A DNA stretch of 45,634 nucleotides from Chitinophagaceae bacterium (GTDB lineage Bacteria; Bacteroidota; Bacteroidia; Chitinophagales; Chitinophagaceae), in NCBI GenBank assembly GCA_017853235.1, contig JAFMJX010000001.1:1-45634 (forward strand), given 5' to 3'. The number at the start of each line of letters is the position of its first letter. The stretch's first letter is position 1. Made by a program: the position numbers and the translations under genes. Below, one piece after another: positions 26,247 through 34,216 of this stretch. The notes under the pieces were generated by a model. That model made no database searches and was not told where the DNA came from. It saw only the letters and a list, made by a program, of their open reading frames with translations.

Positions 26247-26602
26247 GTAAATATTCTTTATTAATTTTTTTATTAAAATGCGCTAAAATTCAATACTAGT
26301 AAGGTTTATATTTTATTTAAACATATATAACAAACCCTTTTTTATTTTGTTTTTAATTTAATAAACAGGTTATACACTGTTAATTAACGGGCATAAGTAC
26401 ACCTTTAAAAAGTGGAAAATCTAATGATTGAATATTTCTAATTTTGTTATTCTATTTTTATGCAGGTTTATTCACGCAAAAAGTAGAGATATCCACGAAA
26501 TATTTATTTATCCACCCACCTATTGTGTATTTTTAATTCCATTTTTACTAAAAAAAGCCTTCAAAATAAAGCCCATACTAATTTTTAGTAGTTAGAAAAC
26601 AT

Positions 26603-26610
26603 TATTTTTG
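26603..26610 (+). promoter_or_regulatory. -7 promoter box (TATTTTTG) of ppiD
   Basis: Exact TAnnTTTG, 21 nt before the ATG at 26632. The in-frame TTG at 26608 lies within this box, which supports the ATG as start. Confidence 0.55.
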
Positions 26611-26631
26611 CTCTCCTATAATTATAGATAT

Positions 26632-28716
26632 ATGTCAATTATTCAGAACATTAGAGAAAGAGGTGCTTGGATCATCTTTGGTATTATTGCTATTGCTTTA
26701 ATCGCGTTTATATTACAAGATGGTATTGGTAGAAAAAACAGAGGTACAAGCACGACCGTTTTAGGAAAAGTAAACGGTAATGAAATTAATAAAATTGAGT
26801 TTGAAGAAAAATTAGATGCACAGGTTCAAAACTATGCTTCTCAAGGAGTCAAAAGAGAACAAATCATTGGTTTCTTATGGAACCAAGAAGTGGATCGTTT
26901 ATTATTTAAGACAGAAGAAGATAAATTAGGAATTACAGTAGGTAATAAAGAATTAAACGATGTTTTATTTGGAGATGAATCACCTTTTAAACAAGAGTTT
27001 ACAGATAAAACCACTGGCGAATTTAAAGTAAACGATGCGCGTCAAGCAATTGCTCAAATTAAAAAAAGCAAAAATGCCCCCCAAATTAAGCAAATCGAAA
27101 ACTTTTATATTGTTCCATCCATTGAGAATAGATTAAGAGCAAAATATCAAGCGCTTGTTATTAAGGGGGTGCAACTTCCTAAATGGTTGGCTGATAAAGA
27201 GTATGCAGACGCAAACGCCTTGTCTAGTATTTCTTATGTTGCCGTTCCTTATAGCACCGTTGTTGATAGTACAATTAAAGTATCCAACGACGATATTGCA
27301 AAATATTTAAAAGAAAATAGTGCAGCTTATCAAAACGAAGAAGCTTCTCGTAATATTAGCTTTGTGGGTTTTAGCGCTGCTCCATCTTCCCAAGATTCTG
27401 CCGCTGCCTTTAAACAAGTAGCTGATTTAAAACAAGATTTTAAAAACAGCACCGACGTGGTGTCTTATTTGAATAGAGTGGGCTCCGACGTTCCTTTTTA
27501 CAACAGTTATATAAGTAAAAAATCAATACAGGTTCCGCAAAAAGATTCCATTCTAAGCTTAACTACGGGTGGTGTTTTTGGACCATATGTTGATGGAAAA
27601 AATTATACCATTGCAAAAGTAGTTGGCGTTACACAATGGCCAGATAGCGCAAGCGTTAGACATATATTAATTGCAACCACTAATCCACAAAACGGACAAG
27701 CGATACGCGCAGACAGCGCTGCTAAAATTTTAGCAGATAGTATTAGCTTGGCAATTAGTAAGGGCGCAAGCTTTGAGGCGCTTTGTCAAAAATATTCTGA
27801 TGACCAAGCAAGTAAGGCGGTAAATGGTAAATATGATATGTTCCCTCAGGCAAAAATGGTTCAACCATTTAATGATTTTGCTTTTGATAAACCCGTTGGC
27901 GCAAAAGGCGTGGTAAAAACAGAGTTTGGATATCATTACATGGAGGTGTTAAAGCAAACACCAAGAGGTCCCGCATATAAAATTGCTTATTTATCTAAAT
28001 CTTTATTACCAAGTACCGAAACCATTAACGCAGCGTCTACTGCCGCCGCACAATTTGCCAGCAGCAGCAAGGATTTAAAATCTTTTAATAGCAACGCGGT
28101 AAAAATCAATAAACAAGTTTTACCCGCAACCAACATCAAGGCAAACGACTATACCATTGCTGGAATTGGGGAATCAAGATCCATGGTTCGTTGGGCTTTT
28201 GAAAAAGACGTAAATGATGTTTCTGAACCGTTTGAAGTAGGGGATAGTTATTATGTGGCTATTATTACTAGTGAAGAAAAACAAGGATTATTAAGTGTAG
28301 AAGCCGCAAGACCACAAGTAGAAGGAATTATTAGAGATCAACAAAAAGCCGAAAAAATTAAAGCCACACTAAAGGGCAACACTCTTGAAGCTTTGGCCGC
28401 TAGCGGAAAAACAACGGTTCAGCGCGCTGATAGTGTTGGGTTTAGTTTCTCCATGCTTCCTGGAGTTGGAAATGAACCAAAGGTAGTTGGCGCCTCTTTT
28501 AATAAGGCGTTGGTGAATAAGGTGAGTGAGCCTATTGCAGGTAACACAGGCGTGTTTGCATTAACGGTGAATGCGATTTCTGCAAAACCAGCACAACAAG
28601 ACCCCGCTTTATTTAAAGAAGAAAACCTTCAAAGATTACGTAGTGTTTTATATAGAACCAATATTGCTTTAAAGAAAGTAGCAAGCATAGAAGACAACAG
28701 AACAAAGATTTATTAA
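26632..28716 (+). CDS. ppiD: membrane-anchored peptidyl-prolyl isomerase, PpiD/SurA-like
   Basis: Periplasmic folding helper tethered to the inner membrane. At 694 residues (start ATG 26632) it has one N-terminal helix (about 12-30, GAWIIFGIIAIALIAFILQ), a SurA_N-type chaperone region (about 40-200), a parvulin domain (about 342-440: SVRHILIATT ... FEALCQKYSDD ... FGYHYMEVL) and a C-terminal part resembling a second, degenerate parvulin-like section. This is the layout of PpiD, which binds unfolded proteins leaving the Sec translocon. It is a single-gene unit with its own promoter and terminator, facing away from recA. Confidence 0.9.
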   Translation: MSIIQNIRERGAWIIFGIIAIALIAFILQDGIGRKNRGTSTTVLGKVNGNEINKIEFEEKLDAQVQNYASQGVKREQIIGFLWNQEVDRLLFKTEEDKLGITVGNKELNDVLFGDESPFKQEFTDKTTGEFKVNDARQAIAQIKKSKNAPQIKQIENFYIVPSIENRLRAKYQALVIKGVQLPKWLADKEYADANALSSISYVAVPYSTVVDSTIKVSNDDIAKYLKENSAAYQNEEASRNISFVGFSAAPSSQDSAAAFKQVADLKQDFKNSTDVVSYLNRVGSDVPFYNSYISKKSIQVPQKDSILSLTTGGVFGPYVDGKNYTIAKVVGVTQWPDSASVRHILIATTNPQNGQAIRADSAAKILADSISLAISKGASFEALCQKYSDDQASKAVNGKYDMFPQAKMVQPFNDFAFDKPVGAKGVVKTEFGYHYMEVLKQTPRGPAYKIAYLSKSLLPSTETINAASTAAAQFASSSKDLKSFNSNAVKINKQVLPATNIKANDYTIAGIGESRSMVRWAFEKDVNDVSEPFEVGDSYYVAIITSEEKQGLLSVEAARPQVEGIIRDQQKAEKIKATLKGNTLEALAASGKTTVQRADSVGFSFSMLPGVGNEPKVVGASFNKALVNKVSEPIAGNTGVFALTVNAISAKPAQQDPALFKEENLQRLRSVLYRTNIALKKVASIEDNRTKIY

Positions 28717-28770
28717 TAAATCAATAGAGCGCAGGTAGATCAAAACCTTCTTTTACTAAATAAGAAATTT

Positions 28771-28804
28771 GCAGCCCCCCCGAACCGTCGGAGGGGCTGT
28801 TTTA
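28771..28804 (+). terminator. intrinsic terminator after ppiD
   Basis: Eleven-bp stem with one mismatch (AGCCCCCCCGA, 28773-28783, with TCGGAGGGGCT, 28788-28798), a 4-nt loop and a following TTTTATT. Confidence 0.88.
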
Positions 28805-28817
28805 TTAAAATAGTGTG

Positions 28818-28825
28818 TAATTTTG
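28818..28825 (+). promoter_or_regulatory. -7 promoter box (TAATTTTG) of the DUF2480-kynU unit
   Basis: Exact TAnnTTTG with only TGTA between it and the ATG at 28830, again implying a leaderless or nearly leaderless mRNA. Confidence 0.5.
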
Positions 28826-28829
28826 TGTA

Positions 28830-29348
28830 ATGTCAGAAGCTTTTGTAAATAAGGTTGCAGAGAGCGGTTTAATTAGTTTAGACCTTGCCTCTTTTTTACC
28901 AACCAACGAGTTGGTCGTGTTTGATATAAAGCCCTATTTATTTATGGAGCTTATTTTAAAAGAAAAAGAATTTCGTCAATCGCTTTCTGAAATTGATTGG
29001 TCACAATACCAAGATAAAATTGTAGGCATTCATTGTAGCGCGGATGCTATTATTCCAATGTGGGCAAACATGCTGGTGGTATCACATTTAAACCCATTTG
29101 CTAAAGCAGTATATTTTGGGGATGAAAACAAAGTAAGAGAACAAATTTTATTAGAAAGCATCGCTACTATTAATGCCAGTGACTATGCGGACCAACGAGT
29201 GGTGGTGAAGGGTTGTGGAGAAATACCCATTGGAGAGTCGGCTTACGTTGCAATTACACAAAAGCTAAGACCCACCGCAAAAAGCATAATGTATGGAGAA
29301 CCCTGCAGCACCGTTCCGGTATATAAAAAAAAGAATTCCACATCATGA
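28830..29348 (+). CDS. DUF2480 family protein
   Basis: A 172-residue cytoplasmic-looking protein without signal peptide or membrane segment. The segments NKVAESGLISLDL, LVVFDIKPYLFMELILKEKEFR, VGIHCSADAIIPMWANMLV and VVVKGCGEIPIGESAYVAIT are what I associate with DUF2480, a family restricted mainly to Bacteroidota with no known function. The conserved HCSADAI and KGCGE segments offer possible metal- or thiol-active residues. Its stop overlaps the kynureninase ATG (ATGA at 29345-29348), so translation is coupled. The family call is from memory; the gene itself is secure. Confidence 0.8.
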   Translation: MSEAFVNKVAESGLISLDLASFLPTNELVVFDIKPYLFMELILKEKEFRQSLSEIDWSQYQDKIVGIHCSADAIIPMWANMLVVSHLNPFAKAVYFGDENKVREQILLESIATINASDYADQRVVVKGCGEIPIGESAYVAITQKLRPTAKSIMYGEPCSTVPVYKKKNSTS

Positions 29349-30616
29349 CGCAACCCTTTACCAACGAACTTTCTTTTGCACAGCAAATGGATAAAGAGGA
29401 TCCGCTGGCTAAATATAAAAAAGCGTTTTACTTTCCACAACACAACAACGAAGATGTAATTTATTTTTGCGGCAACTCTTTAGGACTACAACCCAAAAGC
29501 GTACGCGATGCAATAGAGGTTGAATTAAATAGTTGGAAAGAGTTGGCAATAGGCGGTTATATGAAGGGTACCAATCCTTGGTTGTATTATCAACAATATT
29601 TAAACAAACCATTGTCCCACATCATGGGATGTTTAGAAGAAGAGGTTACCGTAATGAATGCGCTAACCGTAAACCTTCATTTATTTTTATTAAGTTTTTA
29701 CAAGCCCCAAGGAAAGAAAAACAAAATTATTATGGAGGCGGGCGCGTTCCCATCAGATCAATACGCCGTTGAAACAATCGTAAAACATTATGGGCTGGCT
29801 CCGGATCAAATTATTATTGAGTTGGTGCCACAACCGGGAGAAAAAATTTTAAACACCAAAGACATTGTTACAGCCATCAAAACAACAGGAGAAGAACTCG
29901 CGCTGGTTTTGTTGGGCGGCATTAATTATTATACCGGACAGCTTTTTGATATAAAAAATATTACACTAGCAACGCACGAGGTGGGCGCAATAGCAGGATT
30001 TGATTTAGCACATGTAGCAGGAAATGTGCCTATGCAATTACACGACTGGAAGGTGGATTTTGCGGTGTGGTGTAGTTATAAATATTTAAACGGGGGTCCC
30101 GGTGCCGTGGGTGGTGCGTTTGTGCACGAAACCCACGCAAAAAAAATAGATACACCAAGGCTGGGTGGTTGGTGGGGCAACGAAGAATCCACAAGATTTA
30201 AAATGGAAAAGGGGTTTGTTCCAAAACCCAATGCGGCTGGCTGGAACCTAAGCACTGCGCAGGTTTTTAACACGGTGTGTTTAAAAGCAAGCTTAACGAT
30301 ATTTGAAGAAGCAAACATTCATACCATTCGAAAAAAGAGCATCCTGCTCACCAACTATTTAGAGTTTTTATTAAAAGACATTACCCATTTGAATTTTGAA
30401 ATTATAACACCGCCCAACCAAGAAGAAAGGGGGGCGCAACTTTGTTTATATTTTAATGAAAGAGGAAAAGAGGTTCACCAAAAAATGCACGACGCAGGAA
30501 TTGTAGTAGATTACAGAGAGCCGGGAGTTATTAGGGTGGCGCCTGCGCCACTATATTGTAGCTTTGAAGATGTACATCGTTTTTACATGATCATGAAAAA
30601 CTTAAAAGCAGAATAG
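29345..30616 (+). CDS. kynU: kynureninase
   Basis: PLP enzyme that cleaves kynurenine to anthranilate and alanine (or 3-hydroxykynurenine to 3-hydroxyanthranilate) in tryptophan breakdown. The 423 residues show FCGNSLGLQPKS at the N-terminus, MNALTVNLHLFLLSFYKP, the PLP-phosphate segment EAGAFPSDQYA, GFDLAHVAGNVPMQLHDW with the cofactor Asp220, and the Schiff-base Lys246 in WCSYKYLNGGPG. Family length is normal. No tryptophan dioxygenase or formamidase is present in the window. It is coupled to DUF2480 upstream and followed 1 nt later by an SGNH hydrolase. Confidence 0.95.
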   Translation: MTQPFTNELSFAQQMDKEDPLAKYKKAFYFPQHNNEDVIYFCGNSLGLQPKSVRDAIEVELNSWKELAIGGYMKGTNPWLYYQQYLNKPLSHIMGCLEEEVTVMNALTVNLHLFLLSFYKPQGKKNKIIMEAGAFPSDQYAVETIVKHYGLAPDQIIIELVPQPGEKILNTKDIVTAIKTTGEELALVLLGGINYYTGQLFDIKNITLATHEVGAIAGFDLAHVAGNVPMQLHDWKVDFAVWCSYKYLNGGPGAVGGAFVHETHAKKIDTPRLGGWWGNEESTRFKMEKGFVPKPNAAGWNLSTAQVFNTVCLKASLTIFEEANIHTIRKKSILLTNYLEFLLKDITHLNFEIITPPNQEERGAQLCLYFNERGKEVHQKMHDAGIVVDYREPGVIRVAPAPLYCSFEDVHRFYMIMKNLKAE

Positions 30617-30617
30617 T

Positions 30618-31232
30618 ATGAGCAAGGAAAATAAAACTTTTTCATTATTGTGTTTAGGTGATTCTTATACTATTGGTGAATCGGTTCCTTTGCACGAGGG
30701 CTTTCCCTATCAAACCATACAAAAATTACGTAAGGCGGGTTGGTCTTTTTCGCCAGCAGAGGTGGTTGCTAAAACCGGTTGGACCACCTTTGAATTATTG
30801 GCCCATCTAGAAAAAACAATTTTAAACAATCACTACGACTTTGTTACCCTATTAATTGGTGTAAACAATCAATACCGAGGCCTGTCTTTGGTTGATTTTG
30901 AAAAAGACTTTATAATACTATTACAAAAGTCAATCGCTTTTGCAGGTGGAAAGGGTAAGCATGTAATAGTGTTGTCTATTCCAGATTGGGGCGTGACTTC
31001 TTTTGCAAAAAGTAAAAAGATAGACGCAGAAAAAACCAGCAAGGAAATTAACGCGTTTAATGAAGTGTGTCAAAAACACGCATCTTCAAGTGGTTGCCAA
31101 TTCGTAAACATTACAGAAAATACGAGACAAGCAAACGATCACACCAACCTGTTGGCATCGGATGGATTACACTATTCGGCCGTAGAACACGAAGTGTGGG
31201 CCAATTTTGTAGCACATAAAATAATGCAATAG
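30618..31232 (+). CDS. SGNH/GDSL-type hydrolase
   Basis: Esterase-like protein of 204 residues with no signal peptide. The four blocks are visible: CLGDSYTIGE (nucleophile Ser16), a Gly in the TGWTTFELL region, LLIGVNNQYRG (block III, Asn83/84) and the C-terminal DGLHYS (Asp182, His185). Members hydrolyse acyl esters of lipids, sugars or peptides; substrate unknown. It starts 1 nt after kynU and closes the three-gene DUF2480-kynU-hydrolase unit. A kynurenine formamidase role would complete the pathway but nothing in the sequence shows it. Confidence 0.85.
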   Translation: MSKENKTFSLLCLGDSYTIGESVPLHEGFPYQTIQKLRKAGWSFSPAEVVAKTGWTTFELLAHLEKTILNNHYDFVTLLIGVNNQYRGLSLVDFEKDFIILLQKSIAFAGGKGKHVIVLSIPDWGVTSFAKSKKIDAEKTSKEINAFNEVCQKHASSSGCQFVNITENTRQANDHTNLLASDGLHYSAVEHEVWANFVAHKIMQ

Positions 31233-31257
31233 TTTTTTAACCCATCCACACATTATA

Positions 31258-34128
31258 TTAATGTGCTTCTAGCCAGTTTTTGCCCACACCCACTTCGGCT
31301 TCTACGGGAACTTCATTAGGCAAAACCATTGCACCCTTCATGCAAGAAAGAATTAATTCTTTTAATTCCGGTAATTCTTTTTCGGTTGCATCAAACACCA
31401 ATTCATCGTGCACTTGTAAAATCATTTTAGAATCCCAATGTTTCTTTTTCATTTCCGAATGAATTTTAATCATTGCCAACTTAATCATGTCGGCAGCAGA
31501 CCCTTGTATGGGAGAGTTGATCGCGTTGCGTTCCGCAAAACCGCGTACCGTAAAATTACTGCTATTAATATCTCTTAACCATCGTTTGCGTCCCATCAGG
31601 GTTTCCACAAATCCCAATTCTTTTGCGTTGTTAATTTGTTGATCCATGTACAACTGAATGTTTGGAAACTCTTTTTTATAGTTGTCAATGATTTCTTTTG
31701 CTTCCGTACGTGATATTCCTAAGTTTTCTGCCAAACCAAAAGCCCCCTGTCCATAAATAATTCCAAAGTTCACGCTCTTGGCTTTGTAACGCATTTCCTT
31801 TGTTACCGCCGACTCATCTATTCCATATACTTTAGCTGCGGTGGCGGTATGTATATCCTTACCAAGTTTAAACGCTTCACACATATTAGGGTCTCCACTA
31901 ATGGCGGCTACAATTCTTAATTCAATTTGAGAATAATCTGCGCTCACTAAAATTCTACTTGGATCGCGCGGTACAAAAGCCTTTCTTATTTCGCGGCCAC
32001 GCTCGGTACGAATTGGAATGTTTTGTAGGTTGGGGTTGGTGCTGCTTAAGCGACCCGTTACTGCTACCGCTTGCGCATAGCTGGTATGAATACGGCCCGT
32101 TTTTGGATTAATTAATTCTGGTATTGCATCAACGTAGGTGGATTTTAATTTTGTAAGCTCCCTAAAGTTTAAAATATCGTCTACAATTTTATGTTTAGCC
32201 GCCATTTTTTGTAAGACATCTTCCCCGGTTGCATATTGACCCGTTTTGGTTTTTTTAGCTTTGGCATCTAATTTCAAAATATCAAAAAGCACTTCACCCA
32301 ATTGTTTGGGAGATGCTAAATTAAATCTTACGCCGGCTTGTTCATATACCCTCTCTTCACTTTGTTTAGCCTCTACCTCCAATATTTTACTATAGTCATT
32401 TAAAAATTGATTATCTACTTTAACTCCCTCGTATTCCATATCCACCAACACGCGTACTAAAGGATTTTCAACTTCTTCAAAAACGCGAGTGACCTCCTTT
32501 TTTTGAATGAGGGGCGCGATGCTTTGTTTCAATTGAAAAGTAATATCGGCATCTTCGGCTGCGTATTCGGTAATTTGTTCTAAAGAAGCGTCTCGCATGC
32601 TTCCTTGATTTTTTCCTTTTTTACCAATGATGCTTTCAATAGCAACGGGTTCATATCCTAGAAATTGAGCGCTTAGCAAGTCCATACTACGCCTACCCTC
32701 TGGTTCTATTACGTAATGTGCCAACATGGTATCAAAAGTATTACCCACCAATTCCACACCATACCACTTCAACACTAAAAAATCATATTTTAAATTTTGT
32801 CCAATCCACAGGACGTCCTTTTTTTCAAATAGCGGTGAAAATAATTTTAAAATATGTTTCGCCCCGTCTTTTCCATCTCCATCATTTGCTACCGGAATAT
32901 AATAACCTTCGTGCGCTTTATAAGAAAAACTTAATCCCACCAACGATACATTATTAGCATCCACTCCTGTAGTTTCCGTATCAATACAAATTTCACTTTG
33001 TTGTAATAAAGTTTTTACTAATTTTTCAATAGCAGCATCGCCCACCACCGACTCATAATGATGATTTGTGTTATTGATATTTTTATTCACCACTAAAATC
33101 GGAGCGCTTTCTTCTTCACTCACAACGTCTGCCTCGTCTAACTCTTCGGTTGGCCCTAAATTAGTTTTTTTAGTCTTTGCGGGTTTTGCTTTTACTACAT
33201 TTCCAAATAAATCGGTTTGCTCTTCGGTATTTACTTTGGAAACGACCTCAAATTCGCTTCCTAAAATTCTTTTACCTAATGTTTTAAATTCTAGTTCATT
33301 AAAAATTTCGGTGAGCGCGGGAATATTTTTTTCTTTTAGTTTAAAGTCTTCCTCGTGAAATGTAACCGGAACGTTGGTGATGATAGTAGCCAACTTTTTA
33401 CTCATGATAGCAGACTCTTTTCCTGACCGCACTTTTTCTCCCATCGAGCCCGTAATCTTATCGGCGTTTGCCAATACGTTTTCAAGCGTGTCGTATTGTT
33501 TTAATAATTTGGCTGCAGTTTTTTCTCCTACACCCGGAATTCCTGGAATATTATCTGAGGCATCACCCATAAGCCCTAACATATCTACCACCTGTTCCAC
33601 TCTTTGTATGTCCCACTTTTCACAAATTTTTTGTGCTGTTAAAATTTCTTCTTTATTTCCAAAGGCGGGCGGTTTCCATATAAACACATTTGGATGAATT
33701 AATAGTTGACCATAATCTTTGTCCGGAGTCACCATATAAACTTCATAACCAAGGTCTGCAGCTTGCCAAGCAAGGGTACCAATAATATCGTCTGCTTCAT
33801 ATCCATCATATTCAATGACGGGTATATTAAATCCTTCAATAATCGCTTTAATATGCGGTAAAGAGTCTAATAAATCTTCTGGAGCTTCTTGGCGATTTGC
33901 TTTGTAATCAGAAAAGTCCGTATGTCTTTCGGTGGGGGCGTGCGTGTCAAAACATACCGCAATATGCGTTGGGTTTTCTTTCTTAATAATTTCTAATAAG
34001 GTATTGGTAAAACCAAATTGAGCGTTGGTGTTAATTCCTGTAGAAGTAATACGCGGTGTGCGTATTAGCGCATAATAGGCACGATAAATCAAGGCCAGCG
34101 CATCTAATAAAAAAAGCTTTTTAGACAT
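31258..34128 (-). CDS. polA: DNA polymerase I
   Basis: Fills gaps and removes RNA primers. At 956 residues it has all three parts: 5'-nuclease (about 1-290, with GYEADDIIGTLAW and MGDASDNIPGIPGVGEKTA), a 3'-5' exonuclease (about 360-540) that keeps its catalytic Asp-Glu (CIDTETTGVD) and so should proofread, and the polymerase (about 560-956) with motif A SADYSQIELR, motif B RYKAKSVNFGIIYGQG and motif C LQVHDELVFD. A charged linker (about 300-350) joins the first two. A near-consensus -7 box (TATCTTAG) lies only 4 nt before the ATG. Confidence 0.96.
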   Translation of the reverse strand: MSKKLFLLDALALIYRAYYALIRTPRITSTGINTNAQFGFTNTLLEIIKKENPTHIAVCFDTHAPTERHTDFSDYKANRQEAPEDLLDSLPHIKAIIEGFNIPVIEYDGYEADDIIGTLAWQAADLGYEVYMVTPDKDYGQLLIHPNVFIWKPPAFGNKEEILTAQKICEKWDIQRVEQVVDMLGLMGDASDNIPGIPGVGEKTAAKLLKQYDTLENVLANADKITGSMGEKVRSGKESAIMSKKLATIITNVPVTFHEEDFKLKEKNIPALTEIFNELEFKTLGKRILGSEFEVVSKVNTEEQTDLFGNVVKAKPAKTKKTNLGPTEELDEADVVSEEESAPILVVNKNINNTNHHYESVVGDAAIEKLVKTLLQQSEICIDTETTGVDANNVSLVGLSFSYKAHEGYYIPVANDGDGKDGAKHILKLFSPLFEKKDVLWIGQNLKYDFLVLKWYGVELVGNTFDTMLAHYVIEPEGRRSMDLLSAQFLGYEPVAIESIIGKKGKNQGSMRDASLEQITEYAAEDADITFQLKQSIAPLIQKKEVTRVFEEVENPLVRVLVDMEYEGVKVDNQFLNDYSKILEVEAKQSEERVYEQAGVRFNLASPKQLGEVLFDILKLDAKAKKTKTGQYATGEDVLQKMAAKHKIVDDILNFRELTKLKSTYVDAIPELINPKTGRIHTSYAQAVAVTGRLSSTNPNLQNIPIRTERGREIRKAFVPRDPSRILVSADYSQIELRIVAAISGDPNMCEAFKLGKDIHTATAAKVYGIDESAVTKEMRYKAKSVNFGIIYGQGAFGLAENLGISRTEAKEIIDNYKKEFPNIQLYMDQQINNAKELGFVETLMGRKRWLRDINSSNFTVRGFAERNAINSPIQGSAADMIKLAMIKIHSEMKKKHWDSKMILQVHDELVFDATEKELPELKELILSCMKGAMVLPNEVPVEAEVGVGKNWLEAH

Positions 34129-34132
34129 GTTG

Positions 34133-34140
34133 CTAAGATA
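34133..34140 (-). promoter_or_regulatory. candidate -7 box (TATCTTAG) of polA
   Basis: Seven of eight bases of TAnnTTTG on the minus strand, 4 nt before the polA ATG, immediately past the terminator of the amidohydrolase unit. Confidence 0.4.
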
Positions 34141-34143
34141 CCC

Positions 34144-34172
34144 AAAAAAACGGCCGCTGATGAAAGCGGCCG
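34144..34172 (-). terminator. terminator of the amidohydrolase unit
   Basis: Stem CGGCCGCT / AGCGGCCG with a 6-nt loop, followed on the minus strand by seven T, 45 nt past the stop of the 441-residue amidohydrolase. Confidence 0.9.
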
Positions 34173-34216
34173 CGTAAAACTTTTTGTTTTTAAAATATTT
34201 TATAACCCATTAAAGG

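Larger units (their letters stand above)
25794..26631. other. gene-free AT-rich region with DnaA-box-like cluster: candidate oriC
   Basis: The longest non-coding stretch here (838 bp between the recA and ppiD starts), very AT-rich. Sites resembling the DnaA box TTWTNCACA: TTATACACA at 26238 (exact); TTATACACT at 26370, TTATTCACG at 26468, TTATCCACC at 26508 and the reverse-strand TGTGTATTA at 26151 (one mismatch each); ATATCCACG at 26489 and reverse TGTGTATTT at 26524 (two mismatches). A TAGTAGTTAG run (26586-26595) resembles a DnaA-trio. A 15-bp direct repeat lies at 25862 and 25962. No ORF or RNA gene is convincing inside. The right end holds the ppiD promoter. Confidence 0.5.
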
